This document shows, piece after piece, positions 10,128-21,300 of a stretch of 44,254 nucleotides of DNA. The stretch comes from Chara braunii (taxonomy: Eukaryota > Streptophyta > Charophyceae > Charales > Characeae). The notes under the pieces were generated by a model. The model saw only the letters and a program-made list of their open reading frames with translations, had not been told where the DNA came from and searched no databases. A program made the translations under genes and the position numbers. Numbering within the stretch: the stretch's first letter is position 1; each line of letters begins with the position of its first letter. Location of the stretch: NCBI GenBank assembly GCA_003427395.1, contig BFEA01000814.1, positions 184,865 through 229,118 of the forward strand, read 5' to 3'.

Positions 10128-11030
10128 GCTGCGATGCCCAACCTCACGCCCAACGCGACTTCTTGTTTCGGAGTGGGAGGGGGACCGAAAGTGCGTAGTA
10201 GGGTTGTGCCAAGGATTTTAGGAAAGTGGGGGTGGAGTCCCAGATCGAAACTGAGATCTCCGGTGTTAAGTGTGAGGGATGGAAATGCAAGTGGTTTCTA
10301 TGTAGGGCCAGGTTTTGGTTTTTGCCTTTCTCAGGGTTGAGCGGTTAATTTCGCCGGGACCGTCGCCGCGGGCGGGCTCGCACCTGGTGCATTGATGGGA
10401 CACAGTGGATGTCTCTCTGTTCAAACACCCGTCACCGGCGGGTTTCACAGATCTCCGAGTCCGATGTGGACCACCTCAGTCGGAAACTGTGTTCCCGACG
10501 CTCAGCTTTGGAGCGGGCAGTCGCATGAATCCCGCTGCCCGGTAAGTGTTGTACTGAAGGCACTTAGAACAACGACTCTAGGGCCAGCAGTGCGCAATCG
10601 AATCCCAGGGAACTACAGTCAGATGGTGATAGGGGAGAAGGAGACGGAATGGAGGGAAGTCGATTTCAATGGCCAAGAATCCCGGTGTAAGATGGTANTG
10701 GTAATAACGGGGGTCGGGGTAATCCAGGGTTCGGGAATTTCGTCCAATGGCCTGGTGAATGTCCCAAGCACACAACCGATTGCCCTCCGTTTGACATGGG
10801 TAGGCCGGAAGCCATAAGTTTGATCGGCGGAAGAGTTGTTCGTTCTCCCAGTATTCTTTGTACCTGGGGTTTCTCAGACTGGCATGGTCCGTGATCCAAA
10901 ATGGAACACCGACATCCATATTTGACGAGAGGGGCTTGACTCATACATTTGGTCTCGCAAGGAGAGGAGGCATCGGGTCATGCAGACACGCGTATACGTG
11001 ATGACTGTCATCTGGCGATCACTCGTATAT
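10128..11030 (+). mobile_element. LTR-like dispersed repeat, family B, copy 2
   Basis: Contains GCCCAACCTCACGCCC, GCGACTTCTTG, GGAAAGTGGGGGTGGAGTC and CTGAGATCTCC in the same order as copy 1. Its 3' part (ATTCTTTGTACCTGGGGTTTC, GTGATCCA) matches the 13.8-14.1 kb end of the minus copy. One unresolved base lies at 10698. No coding region is recognised. Confidence 0.5.
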
Positions 11031-11630
11031 GTATATGCACATGATTTGTTCCGCCGGATCCGAATTTACTTAGGTAGATGAACGGGGAAAAAAAGAAGAG
11101 GTGAACAATCATTCTTATGCATCAGATATCAATTGCGTGCAATTCGTGCATAGGAACAACTCAACCTTTACTCAGGCATACACACAAATCACAATATTCT
11201 CATTATTACATGCATCCACCCCGATCCGGGTTGGTTTGGGGAGTCAGCCCCCAACGGCTCAAGGTAAGATTTCACAGTCACTCAGAACCGTACAGACTAT
11301 TTCGCCTCCCTTCCCTATTAAGAACGCCGATTCCCCCGCATCCATCACACCATCAATTACTCGCGCATCCCCGATGATGATCGCGAGCTGTATCATTTCA
11401 TGCCTCCCCTTCCCGCGAATCATCCACCGCCGCCCCCGCCCGTCACTAGATTGCCCTTCCCCAGTAATCTTTAGATGCGGAGCTCACGAATGCCACGTTG
11501 GATGACATCCACACTCTCATCTCACGGTAAGTGGCACATGCAAGCTCCATGACGATCATCGACATCTTCCAGGGATCAAAGTATGGTGAGTAAGCAAGCA
11601 GGAGCTTGCTCAAGATTGGAACCCCCAGGG

Positions 11631-12700
11631 TGTCACATATGTGACGAACTGGTTTTTGTAACCGTGCGACTTTCTGCGCGAAGCGGCTTCGGGGGCAGGA
11701 ACGGGATGGTTGAGTGAAGTGCATGGGTATGGGTCGGCTAGGAAAATTGCATGAGTACCCTCGCTTCTTTCCTTTTGGCTTTCGTGACCTGGGTCGGAAA
11801 AGTCCCGCGCAGACGATTGGGTGAACGCGCCTCAATGAGCGCAATGAATAACGGTTGCCATAACTTCTTTCTTGTTCTGCTGCGGAAAATGAGAATTTTG
11901 GCACAATTCGCGCGCGGGAATGTCGTTTTTTCAAATTTTCAACTGATGTCGAGCCCCCACGGGCTCTCAGAATTATTTTCGATCTTTTCAGAATTTCTTT
12001 TTGCAATTAGGTTTTAGATTAGGTACTCTGAATTCTGCTGCGCTGCGCTTCTTGCTTGCACACATCTTGTCGTGCTAGGTACTGGGCTTTGACTAGACCG
12101 CACCCTTAATCTTGTGTGTAACTGTAATTTTGACTGTATTTCTCTTCTTCTTGATTCTCATGCTTCCCTGCTTTCTTCTTCATTGACCCGCGCGCTTCAT
12201 CCTCTGTTCCAATTGGCCCGATTGACTCCATGACCGGATCGATGTGTGGAGTGTGGCTACGTCCCCCACGCCGCGGCTTGGCCATGCAGACGTAGGCACT
12301 CCCTTTCCATTCCTTTTTTCTACTTGGGCATAATCCCGTATCTCTCTCGCGAGCGTGCAAGCTATAAATTTCGCAAGCGAGATTAGTTTGTTCTCTATGA
12401 ACTTTGAGGTTAGCGCGATCAGTGAGGGTCGGCTAACGAGTCAGCTTGAGAGGTGAGTAGACGAGAGAGTTGGGCGATCGGACGAGCTGGTACCGAGTAT
12501 GTGGGGTTGACGTGCAGACCGCGACGGACCGTGGCGCACAGGCGAACTTGGCTTGCATGTTCGGACCAAGCGGGGTGACAACTCTGTGTTGATGCAAGGT
12601 GATGGACTTCCCGCATCGGGAAGTGGAGAAGTAAGAGAGAGAGAGAGAGCGAGTGTGTGTGGGATGGTGTCCTTCTTCCGACCTTCTGTATAATTTTGAT
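11631..12700 (+). mobile_element. LTR-like repeat, family A, plus orientation, with TATA-like box
   Basis: Diverged counterpart of 7840-8900 (-). Shared blocks include GTGGCTACGTCCCCCACG, TATAAAT at 12363-12369, GCGATCAGTGAGGGTCGGCT and AAGCGGGGTGAC. A possible 5' end is TGTCACATATGTGAC near 11631. The frames here look non-coding. Mitochondrial-type sequence begins just downstream, near 12750. Confidence 0.55.
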
Positions 12701-12755
12701 TCCAACGTTGGCCAATTTTTGTTGTGACAGAATCGTCCCAGATTTTCTGCGTAAC

Positions 12756-13235
12756 CCAAAAAACAGAAGTTTTGATCAATTGAGCAAGTTGATAAAGCAT
12801 GCAATAGATTATTTTGTTATGCAATATTTTTTCTATGCAAAAAATCGATTGAAATTTGATCCGGCTTCAACTTTAATAGGCTTTGTTTGTCAAAAAGAGA
12901 GTTATGTTCGCTTCGCGCCTGGTCGTTACTTTTATTTCGCTTTTTTGCAATCTTTATTATCTAGTCGAGCAAAAACTCATACAGTGATTAGGCTGTTGAA
13001 AGTAGCTNNTGTTTATCAAAGTGCTTCTTTGATTGCACAAGAAATATGCAACAAATTGAAACAAAAAACATCATTTCGTCAAATTTGTAGATCTATTTTC
13101 CAACAAGTTGAAAAATGCAATTATGTGAAAGGAATTCGCATTAGTTGTTCAGGTCGAAACAATGGTGCATAGATTGCTAAGACTGAATGCATAAAATATG
13201 GGCGCAGGTTCATTCAATTCATTTGGTAGTGTCGC
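12756..13235 (+). pseudogene. rps3: Mitochondrial rps3 fragment in nuclear DNA (NUMT)
   Basis: The plus-strand frame reads like the C-terminal half of plant/algal mitochondrial ribosomal protein S3. A YQSASLIAQEICNKLKQK segment is followed by FRQICRSIFQQ and then VKGIRISCSGRNNGA, the conserved S3 C-terminal motif (usually KGI+I..SGR..GAEIA+). Here the Glu codon after GA is TAG, giving an in-frame stop; beyond it IAKTECIKYG continues the family pattern. Reading then diverges into other sequence. Two unresolved bases lie at 13007-13008. The premature stop, the loss of the normal C-terminus and the adjoining inverted atp9 exon all fit a dead nuclear copy. A real organellar contig joined by misassembly is the alternative. 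Confidence 0.8.
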
Positions 13236-13311
13236 GGTCGCCCATAAAATTAAGAAAGCCATCATTAAGGCGAATAAAGCAATAGCTTCAATTAAAGCAA
13301 AACCTAAAATG
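13236..13311 (-). pseudogene. atp9: Mitochondrial atp9 terminal exon fragment (NUMT)
   Basis: On the minus strand the sequence reads ILGFALIEAIALFALMMAFL, the second membrane helix of ATP synthase subunit c, including the ion-binding acidic residue (GFAL-E). The usual FLILFVF ending is replaced after FLIL by unrelated residues that run into the rps3 fragment on the opposite strand. The 3' end has therefore been lost at a rearrangement junction. At the 5' side the exon begins with CC, completing a split Ala codon, right after a group II intron end. Organellar rps3 normally sits in a ribosomal protein cluster, so the atp9/rps3 join probably arose during or after transfer. Confidence 0.85.
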
Positions 13312-13755
13312 GGTAGGGGTCAGAGGTGAGTCTCTGCCCTCCGANCCGTACGNGACNGTTTCCCGTCATACAGCTCTCCATCAGCGTTCCGTCTCGAACG
13401 CATAACACTCCCAGACGGGCCAACACTGCGTGCCTCCTGGATGTTTCCGCCGGGCCAGCGACACGGGTTGCGTGCCCCCCGTGATCACCAAATGAAATTA
13501 AATAGGCTCCCGCTTCGCGGCGGTAACAGTCAACGCTGCGCCTCTTTGCAAGTGATCTTTTTGGTTTTCTATTTTTTTTTGTTCTGTAGCGTTTACTTAA
13601 TTCAAATTTCGCCGCTTTCTAATATTCATCTGCGATGTGCAATAATCCCGGATCTGGTTGAATATGCTCATCGTAAATGTTTTGGTTCCTCAGCTTTGAT
13701 TTTTGTGCAATCTCGATTGCTCCCGTCCTCCTTTCTTATGTCACATAAATGACAT
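13312..13755 (-). other. Group II intron 3' part (atp9 intron), with domains V and VI
   Basis: On the minus strand, 13376-13343 forms a 34-nt domain V: GAGCTGTATG...GAAA...CGTACGG(N)TC with the GAAA tetraloop, three bases unresolved. Next comes a domain VI hairpin: GGG and CAGAG pair with CTCTG and CCC, leaving one bulged A, the branch-point type, 8 nt before the exon. The intron ends CCCCTAC against atp9 codon ILGF. Further upstream intron sequence probably reaches about 13755, but I cannot place its domains. A catalytic group II intron of plant mitochondria is the established parallel; in nuclear DNA it would be inert. Confidence 0.75.
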
Positions 13756-13765
13756 GGATATGTGT

Positions 13766-14793
13766 GTAATGACCGAGTCTTACCCAGAATGACGATGCTG
13801 TAAGGGGAGGGTAGTTGCATGCATAAGGGATAAAACCGATATGACGCGAAAAGTCAGGGTTCGAGCCGCTCTCGCTCATGCGCACGCTAGTGTACGACAA
13901 TGATCTCAAAAAGTGGAGTCGTAACATATGCCCACATCTGCATAAGTCGACCTCGGTCCTGACCCACCATAAGGGATGTGTGAGATAGAGGCCACGAATC
14001 AGCTATGGCTATAGAAACCCCCTTCTGGATCACTGATCGTGAAAGCCTGAGGAACCCAGAATATCGCGAGTATTGGGATGATGAGCAACTTAGATGACGG
14101 GGAAACTTGAGAAATCCGGAATTCCCCTGTTTGACAGAGAATGACCGACTGTGTGCAGGGGACTTTCACTGGGCTATAACTACCGATCCCAGGATCTCAG
14201 ATATCCTAACACTGATAACACCCAATATTATATATCTCCGGGTTTCGTCGCTATCAATACCGTTTTTCCTCCCTTCTCTCTCCTCCTTCCGTACCACCAG
14301 CTCCCAGTAGTACCGTGGAATTCCATAGCTCGCTACTGGCCCCGCACATCGTGCGAGGAATGCCGACAATACCAGGCGTATAGAGCTTCGGGATTCATCC
14401 GACGAACCCGAACCGAAGCTGAGCAGCGAATGCACAACCTCCGCCTGAGGCCAGCCTCGTCGGATTCCGAAGCCTGTTACGAGCGGCGCCGGCAACTGTT
14501 TAAACAGCACGGCAGCCATAGCGTCCCACCGGTCCACCAAATATGTGTTCACCCCCTACGGCGGAACCAACGGAGATGGTAACTCCATCCTCTAAGCCTT
14601 AAAAGCCAGACCCCACCCGCGCCTACCATGTTGCACGATTGTCCCTAAAACTTGCCACAGGAGATCTCAGTTCTGATCTGGGACGCCACCCCCACTTTCC
14701 TAAGATCCTTGGCACACCCCCTTTTCGCACTTCCAGGCCCCCATTCCACTCCGATCAGGAAGTCATGCTGGGCGTGAGGTTCGGGGCGTCACA
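13766..14793 (-). mobile_element. LTR-like dispersed repeat, family B, copy 3 (about 1 kb)
   Basis: The longest copy of the family. On the plus strand it starts TGTGTAATGACCGAG and ends GGCGTCACACA, giving TG...CA ends typical of LTRs. Internal blocks match the copies at 6540 and 10128 in inverted orientation. I see no convincing target duplication or adjacent retroelement genes, so a solo LTR is likely. Confidence 0.6.
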
Positions 14794-14799
14794 CACTTG

Positions 14800-16668
14800 C
14801 ACCTTGCATTTGGACTTAAGGGAGCCACTTAGCCACTCTAGGGTTTCCCTCAAGTAGGCGAGCTTGAGAGAAGTGGCTTTTCTGCATCAACGGACTGGAA
14901 GTTGCTTCTTTGGTCTTCAAGATCGGCGGCGGATCCGGCATTGTACTTTGGTGTTGGAGTAGAGCTTCCTATTAGATTGGGCACTAGTGTTGGGGTAGCG
15001 TTAAATGGGTGAGGAGGACCATATTGGAGGGGGGTGAGCTATACTCAACTTGAAGCTCAGGTCACTGAGGTAAGTGCTGTGCACCTGCACGATGCCCATG
15101 TGTGTGTGCATGGAATTGTTTGTCCTGTTAGGGTAATTATGGGTTTCTTTTCCTACTCCTCTATGGTCTTGGTTGTGGGAATGAGCGCGCAAACTGCTTT
15201 CTCACCTGATGAGTGGATGGATGAAGTTTCTTGAAATTGAGAGCCATATTTTTCTACAGCGCTTTGTCTCTATGTATTTGGACGGCTTTAGTTAGTCGGT
15301 CTCTCTGAAGGAAAAAAAAACGAAAAAAAAAATGTTTTTGTCAGTACGGTAGGGGCGGAGAGTAGGTCCAAGTGGGACCTTTTTTGGTTAGAAACAATGG
15401 TGGACACGACAGGTTTTGAGTTCACAAAGGCAAAAAAAAACACGCGCCGCCGAAAAAACGGGCGCCCAGTTTGAAATGACAATTTTGGTCGTCGAAAGGT
15501 ATTGGTGGGCATTTTCTTTTCTTTTTTCTTTCCCCATCTGACTCCACAGTCGGCCCCTGTATATAGGAACCCGGCCTGACACCACAACCCTTGGTACTTT
15601 CATTGCTTTTTCGAACTCGGTGCCTGGTTTCTTTGCGGGTGCGTTTTTTTTTTTCTTATTCAATGGTACTCAAAAGTGACATGAACGTACTTACCTGTTT
15701 ATTTTATTGTTGCCCTTCTTTTTTGGGGGATAAGTTCAGAAAAGTGAAGTTTCAGTTTCGGCTTCCAGAAAAGTCAGAATATTTCAGAATAGATGAGGCC
15801 AAAAACTGATGTTCAGCTAGAAGCCTAAAAAGTGTCAGGTTTTTTTTTGGGCCCATTTGAAACTGTCTCCAGGACAAAAGAGTGGCAGCAAATGCAGGAT
15901 CAAGAGATCTTTCCGTTTAAATAAGGTAGAAGTTTCCCGCCTGTGTGAGTGCAAAAATTGCACTTTCTTTTTCTCCCCGCTAGGTTTTACCCAAACGCCT
16001 ACCATTTCCCTGCTCCGCTTCTGCCAAACCAGGATTCCTCTGTATATTGCCTTGGCCGGACTCCATCTGCTGGGCTTAGGTTGTCGGCTAGGGGTGGATG
16101 CGCCCTTTTGACCGAGAGTAATGCCACAGTGGATGGAGATTCCCGCAAGATGGGGAAATAAAATAAAATAAAATTGAAATGAACTTTTTTAGCAATTCCA
16201 GGATTCACGCTGCACTCGGTGGAGCTGGAAACACATTTTTTAAATCTCTGTTGTCGGCCTTACATCTTCTGAACACAGGCAGACTTTTTTGAAAGATAGA
16301 AACTGAAACCGCACTTTTCTGAAGTACTCGAGATTTGAGTGCCAACCTGGAACAGTGGAACCCCCATCCCTATCCTTCCTAGAGTCCCCCGTCTTAGCAC
16401 TTTCCTGGGCCTATAGTCCACTCTCACCGGAGAGAAGCTTAGGGTGTGAGATTACCTGTCACATCCTCTCCCCTGACATCAACCTGTGGAAACCCATAGA
16501 AGGGGGGGATTGCAATTCCCATTGAGAAGTACACACCTGCTAACCCACAAAAAATCCTTTGCAGACCCCTTTTTGTGAGCTTTCAGGCCCAGCAACCCCA
16601 CTTGTATCGTTAATCCCTGCCAGGTGTGAGGTTGTCCCTCGCACAATGCTCCTGATCCAAGCCACTAA

Positions 16669-16670
<2 letters not shown>
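14800..16670. other. No recognisable gene
   Basis: Short frames only. The stretch contains T-rich and A-rich tracts, and frames with poly-Lys or poly-Phe come from these. No repeat partner elsewhere in the window was noticed. Confidence 0.4.

Positions 16671-16671
<1 letters not shown>

Positions 16672-16719
<48 letters not shown>
16672..16719. repeat. Poly(T) tract, 48 bp
   Basis: An uninterrupted T run just outside the outer edge of the left arm of the inverted duplication. Confidence 0.95.
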
Positions 16720-16721
<2 letters not shown>

Positions 16722-17447
16722 CTCCTATCAATGGACTTATAAGATCAGACCCAGTTCCATTGTTAACATTACAATCAACAGAAGTCAAAAACTGGGTCCA
16801 GGTTCATGGTTCCTTGAACAACATTGGCATATAATATTTGAGACGCTTGAAACGAGGAGATCTACTAATTACTACTAGAAAAACAGGTTCAGTAACACCG
16901 AGACAATGTTCACACATCTGAACACAAGAAAGGAACACAAAATCGTCCATCACACAATGAATTGAGACTCGAGAACAGCCAGATACATGACTAATTATGC
17001 AGGAGGTCCAAGTTAACGTCCATAAAATATCTTTAGCTTCAAACACAACAACTCACTCAACCTTGCTTTTACCAATAATTATAATTTACCAATAATTATA
17101 ACACAAGTCCATCGTCACCACCCAAAAATAACCCAACAGAGAGATTCCTCCTTCATATAGTGCCTCTAACCCCGAGTCCATCCGTCACCATGTTGGTTTG
17201 ATGAGTTTGATCTGCACCTGCGGAAAACCCACAAGAATCATGAAGTCCATGCCCTCCAATGGGCAGAGAATGACAGTACCAAGCTGTTTCCACCAGAGTA
17301 TTGCATACCGGCTGTACGTGTCCCCTTTCCCTCATCCTCCCTTCAATTATGAACCATCCACACACACACTGATTATCCTACCCTGGGCCAGTGAGTCATT
17401 TAGTACCCGATGTACGGTAGCTCGCGCATACAGCATCCCCCACGCTA

Positions 17448-17552
17448 CCGACTTCACCCGAATAGAACGCCTGGTCATTATAGCTGCATTTGGCCCAACT
17501 TTCAGTCCCGATGCAGCGATAATTACCGGGCGTTCTATTCGGGTGAAGACGG
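17448..17552. mobile_element. TA-flanked hairpin MITE, 105 bp
   Basis: Long inverted repeats (CTTCACCCGAATAGAACGCC... with ATTATAGCTGCAT) leave only about 20 bp of loop. TA dinucleotides flank both ends (17446-17447, 17553-17554), as for Tc1/mariner-type insertions. A related hairpin occupies the equivalent place in the right arm (40560-40687), so insertion may predate the duplication; another relative is at 26734-26846. Confidence 0.8.
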
Positions 17553-17944
17553 TAGCGGGTTAGCCCCCTACTACAGCCATTCAACCCCTTTTCAGGGCAA
17601 CGAAATAAACATTCGCACTTAGGGGGGGCCACAGCGGAAAGGTCTGTTCTGTTCATTCCTTGCACTACGCACTGGGAGAGTTCCCTTTGTCTATACATAG
17701 TATAGGTACATACCAAGAAATCGAAGACAGTTGGGAGGTGTCCTCCGTGCAATGGAAAAGAACACCAATCAATGTGTTTATTATTATTTTTGCAAATGTG
17801 TTTGCGTTTCTAAAATTCACCATATTAACATATGAGATTCGGCAGAGTTACTTCTGTCATCAGGCGGCTGAGGGAGAGGCTCAGAGAGCCAAATGATGCA
17901 CAGCAGGGGCTAAGTATAACTAGCCGAGGTCTAAGCTGCATTTA

Positions 17945-18077
17945 CAGTCTTCCTCCACATACAACGTACGGTCATTATAGCTGAATTAATCTCACTACCG
18001 ATGAAAGAGCTTTACAAGATAAAACCCCTTCTTCACTCACGCGCCATGCTGGATCAGGCTTTCGCCCATTGTCCAAG

Positions 18078-18123
<46 letters not shown>

Positions 18124-18335
18124 GCAGTGTGGCTGATCATCCGAAACGACCAGCTAAGCATCATCCGCTTGGTCAGCCTTTACCTAACCAACTACCTAAT
18201 CCTACGCGGGCTCATCAAACAGCGCTAAAAGCTTTGACTATCACACTAAATTGACTATCTTTTACACTGAAAGATACACCAGATTCAGCTATAATTACCG
18301 TACGTTTTATTCGGGGGTTATTCGGGGGAAGACTC
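17945..18335. mobile_element. TA-flanked hairpin element carrying a mitochondrial rRNA fragment
   Basis: The ends are inverted repeats: AGTCTTCC(T/C)CC, an AACGTACGGT(C/A)ATTATAG block and AGCTGAAT, read inward from 17945 and from 18335. They belong to the same family as the 17448-17552 hairpin. TA flanks both sides (17943-17944 and 18336-18337). The interior is mostly mitochondrial small-subunit rRNA sequence. The right TA supplies the first two bases of the stop codon of the Hsp70-TIM gene and the element supplies its G. The element is absent from the paralogous site after 39751. Confidence 0.8.
17983..18228 (-). pseudogene. rns: Mitochondrial small-subunit rRNA (rns) fragment
   Basis: On the minus strand the sequence contains the universal SSU rRNA stretch ACTCCTACGGGAGGCAGCAG, preceded by CTGAGACACGGCCCAG and followed by TTGGACAATGGGCGAAAGCC and CTGATCCAGC. 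The region corresponds to roughly E. coli 16S positions 240-430. The TTGGACAATGGGC and GTGAGTGAAGAAGG forms match the alphaproteobacterial/plant mitochondrial type better than the plastid type. Only about 245 bp is present, inside hairpin element ends. It is therefore a non-functional captured fragment, not an rRNA gene or bacterial contamination. Confidence 0.85.
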
Positions 18336-21300
18336 TAGGCGGCGAGACCCGTTCTACGGACTGTTCGTCTATCGGGAAGATGCAGACTTACTCCGTCTAC
18401 ATTGGGCAGATGGACGATTTGGCGACGTGTCTCTGACTCCAGCTCGTCTTCGAGAAAGCATACGATCCGCACCTCCTGCGCTGCCTCTGCACCGAAGTTC
18501 TCAAGAAGCCATCCCCGTATGTGTGCGTGAGCTCTCTCCACGGCCTCAAGAAGCGAATCTGCGCTGTTCACACCATCTGCAGGCCTGTACTCAAGAAGAA
18601 GCCCTGACCAGTCGCTATCCTTTTTCACCTCCAGCTCCTTCCACAACGCCGAGAGCTGCGGGGATAGCGCCTCTGCTACTTCCTGTCCACGGCTATCGTT
18701 GTGCGACTCCAAAATGGGGAAGATCTTCGCCTTACGTGCCTCTTCCACCTCTCCGCTGTAGTCAGTTGTGACATGACCCCCCTTCCAGAGGAATGCGTAG
18801 GTGCCGTTGATTTCCGTAATCATACTCGTTCCTGAACTCACTGCCAGAGTCGGTATGTGCTTCGTCTTTATCCAGACTACTTCTTCTGCGCCCATCAGCT
18901 TCTCTGTGATGGCGCTCAGCCAGATCACGTCATACATACTGAGGGTCGCATTTTCGTCCTGCAGGCCACAGAGCAATACTTTGCCCTTTCTTTCCCGACG
19001 AATCTTCTCGCTTGGGCCCCCTTTACGGACGAGTTTGTCGAAGAAAAGAGGGTCTCGGAGCCCCGCCACAAGAAGAAAGCCGTCTATTTCATGCCGCAAA
19101 TTTATGAAGGTGTCCCACGACTCCTCCTCCTCGCATCTGCCGATAAGGATGCGTGTTTCCTCGGCCGCTTCTGCACTCACCAGATCCTTAATCACACATC
19201 TTATGTGCCGAGCCGTCTCGCTTGCATCCCACTGCGGCCGGCTTGTTGCCTCAGCCGCTTTGGTTGCTGCTTCGGTTGTCGCTAAGGTCGCTGCTGCTTC
19301 TATTGTGGCTTCCGTCGTCGCTGCTGCTTCGATTGTGGCTTCCGTCGTCGCTGCAGGTAGCACATGCGATGGAGGAAGGTAAGCAACAGCTATGTTGCGG
19401 AAATCCTTGCCAACGCGACTGACAATGTCCCGGATTTGCGCTTCGCAATGGCGCTTCTCCTCCTCCAATTCGGAAGCCCGAGCCTCATTGCTGACTTCCA
19501 AATAGTCGCACTCATTTCGGCCAATGCACAGCACTACGTGAAGACCGGCTTGCAAAGCTAGGGACACCTGGTCACCAACAATCTTGTTCCACCCAGAACA
19601 AAGGTGCTCTCTCTCGCCAGAATCCATTACAGCGGGCCCTGCCTTGAGCAGCACGTACGGAATGCCACTTTGTGCCAAGGCATCTGGAGTGGCGTGGGGT
19701 GAAAGGCTCAGGACGGCTAGTCTGATACCCTCCGTTTTCGCAATACGCTCCTTTGTCTTGCGAAGATCCTTGAGGGGCATGGAGATGACGACGTCACAGA
19801 GATCCCGATCCCGACCTCTGCTCCCTACAAGATTCTGCAGGCATTGCTTAATTTCGCTAGAGTACCAACAATCAACAATCAAGAACTTCTTTCCCGACAT
19901 CGACCTTCCCCACAAGGCTCCGAATGCATATTCGCACGCCCTCCGGAATTCAGCAAACCGGGAGGTAAATTGCTCTCTCTCGACGCAGCCACCTTCCACC
20001 TCCTTCCTCCCAAGCCATCGCTCCATGTCACGCTTCCGTTCCAATATAACACTCCACAGCCAGCGTTGGCAGGAAGACTCCTTCTTCTCCACTTCGTCGA
20101 TGTACTTCTTCCATTGGTGCCTTGCGCTCCTGACAGTGAGCCTCTCAGCAAGCTGCGATTCATTGGCTGGCGCACTTCCTGCTGACACTTGTGCATCTCC
20201 CGCGGAATCAAGTCGCAGGCTTGCGCCATCTACATTCGGATTCCTCGTGATTTCCCTGTACGTTTCTGGCGGCAGCCCGTCTAAGGAACAAACGATACGC
20301 ACCGCTCGTGCCACCTCGGGGCTGGTGTTTGTCAAAACCCACCTTCTGATGAGGGCGTGAGCGGTCTCTATGACCACAGGAAGATTACCTGCCATGTCCA
20401 CACACGATACAGGCCGGTATTCGAGGACAAGTTTCTCCCCTTCATCGTCAGTTCGCTTGATCTCCTCTCTCCAGGGTGAAAGCTGCTTCTCTATTCCCTC
20501 TTGTAGCTTCTCTCCATCCCATAGCTCAAAAATAGGGACGATCTTCACCCTCCGCCGGTTTTTCCCCTTGTTGTTGTTGTCGTCCTGAACAATCGCACCT
20601 CCCTTCCAAACCATCCCAATGGAACCAGTCCCTTCATCGCGATGCACTCCAAAATTAATTTCTGTCACTTTGTACTTCACGGGTATCCAGTCCACCTCTT
20701 CTCCAGCCATCAGGTCCCGGCTGACGTTGTGCATACACTCCATGTTACGCTGGTCCAGAATGGCATCTCCATCTGCTGCGCGACAGAGTAAGGCTTTGCT
20801 CGTCCCCTCTCTAGTGGGCTGATGGAGTCTCTTAAGGAGGCGAGAGTCACGAAACCCACCTTCCAAAAGAAAGCCGTCAATCTCATCCTGCTCCATTAGG
20901 ACATTCCACAGCTCCAGAGCCGCGCCTCCACCAGTGAGTATGCGCGTTGTCTTGGCAGCTTCCGCACTCACAAAGTCGCCGATCACCTTTCGTATGTGCC
21001 GAACCGTGTCGAGTACGTCATTCTTCCGTGGAAGTACCGTGTCGAGTACGTCATTCTTCCGTGGAAGTACCGTGTCGAGTACTTCATTCCTTTGCGGAAG
21101 TACCGTGTCGAGTACGTCATTCTTCCGTGGAAGTACGCCACTCTGCTGCGGGTTAGCGGCTTCCTTTCTAGGCAATTCCTTTGCCCAACACAAATTAGGT
21201 GGAGGGAGATATGCTATAGTTATGTTTCGCCAGTTCGACGGGCCGATAGATTGTAGAAGGGCCTTGAGCTGCGCTTCACAGCGACGATTCTCGTCGTCGA

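Noticed and set aside
9745-10198. Asn-rich or Leu-rich proteins
   Set aside because: They are translations of GTT/AAC trinucleotide repeats.
18001-18228. A bacterial 16S rRNA gene or bacterial contamination
   Set aside because: Only about 245 bp of SSU rRNA is present, it is bounded by inverted transposon ends, and the bases fit the mitochondrial type.
19879-20229. Medium-length plus- and minus-strand frames inside the two large genes
   Set aside because: They overlap the Hsp70-TIM frames in other phases, have no recognisable domains, and similar shadows occur at matching places in the paralogue.
21003-21135. CRISPR-like array of 33-bp repeats
   Set aside because: The repeats are directly adjacent without spacers, stay in frame and encode an 11-residue unit.
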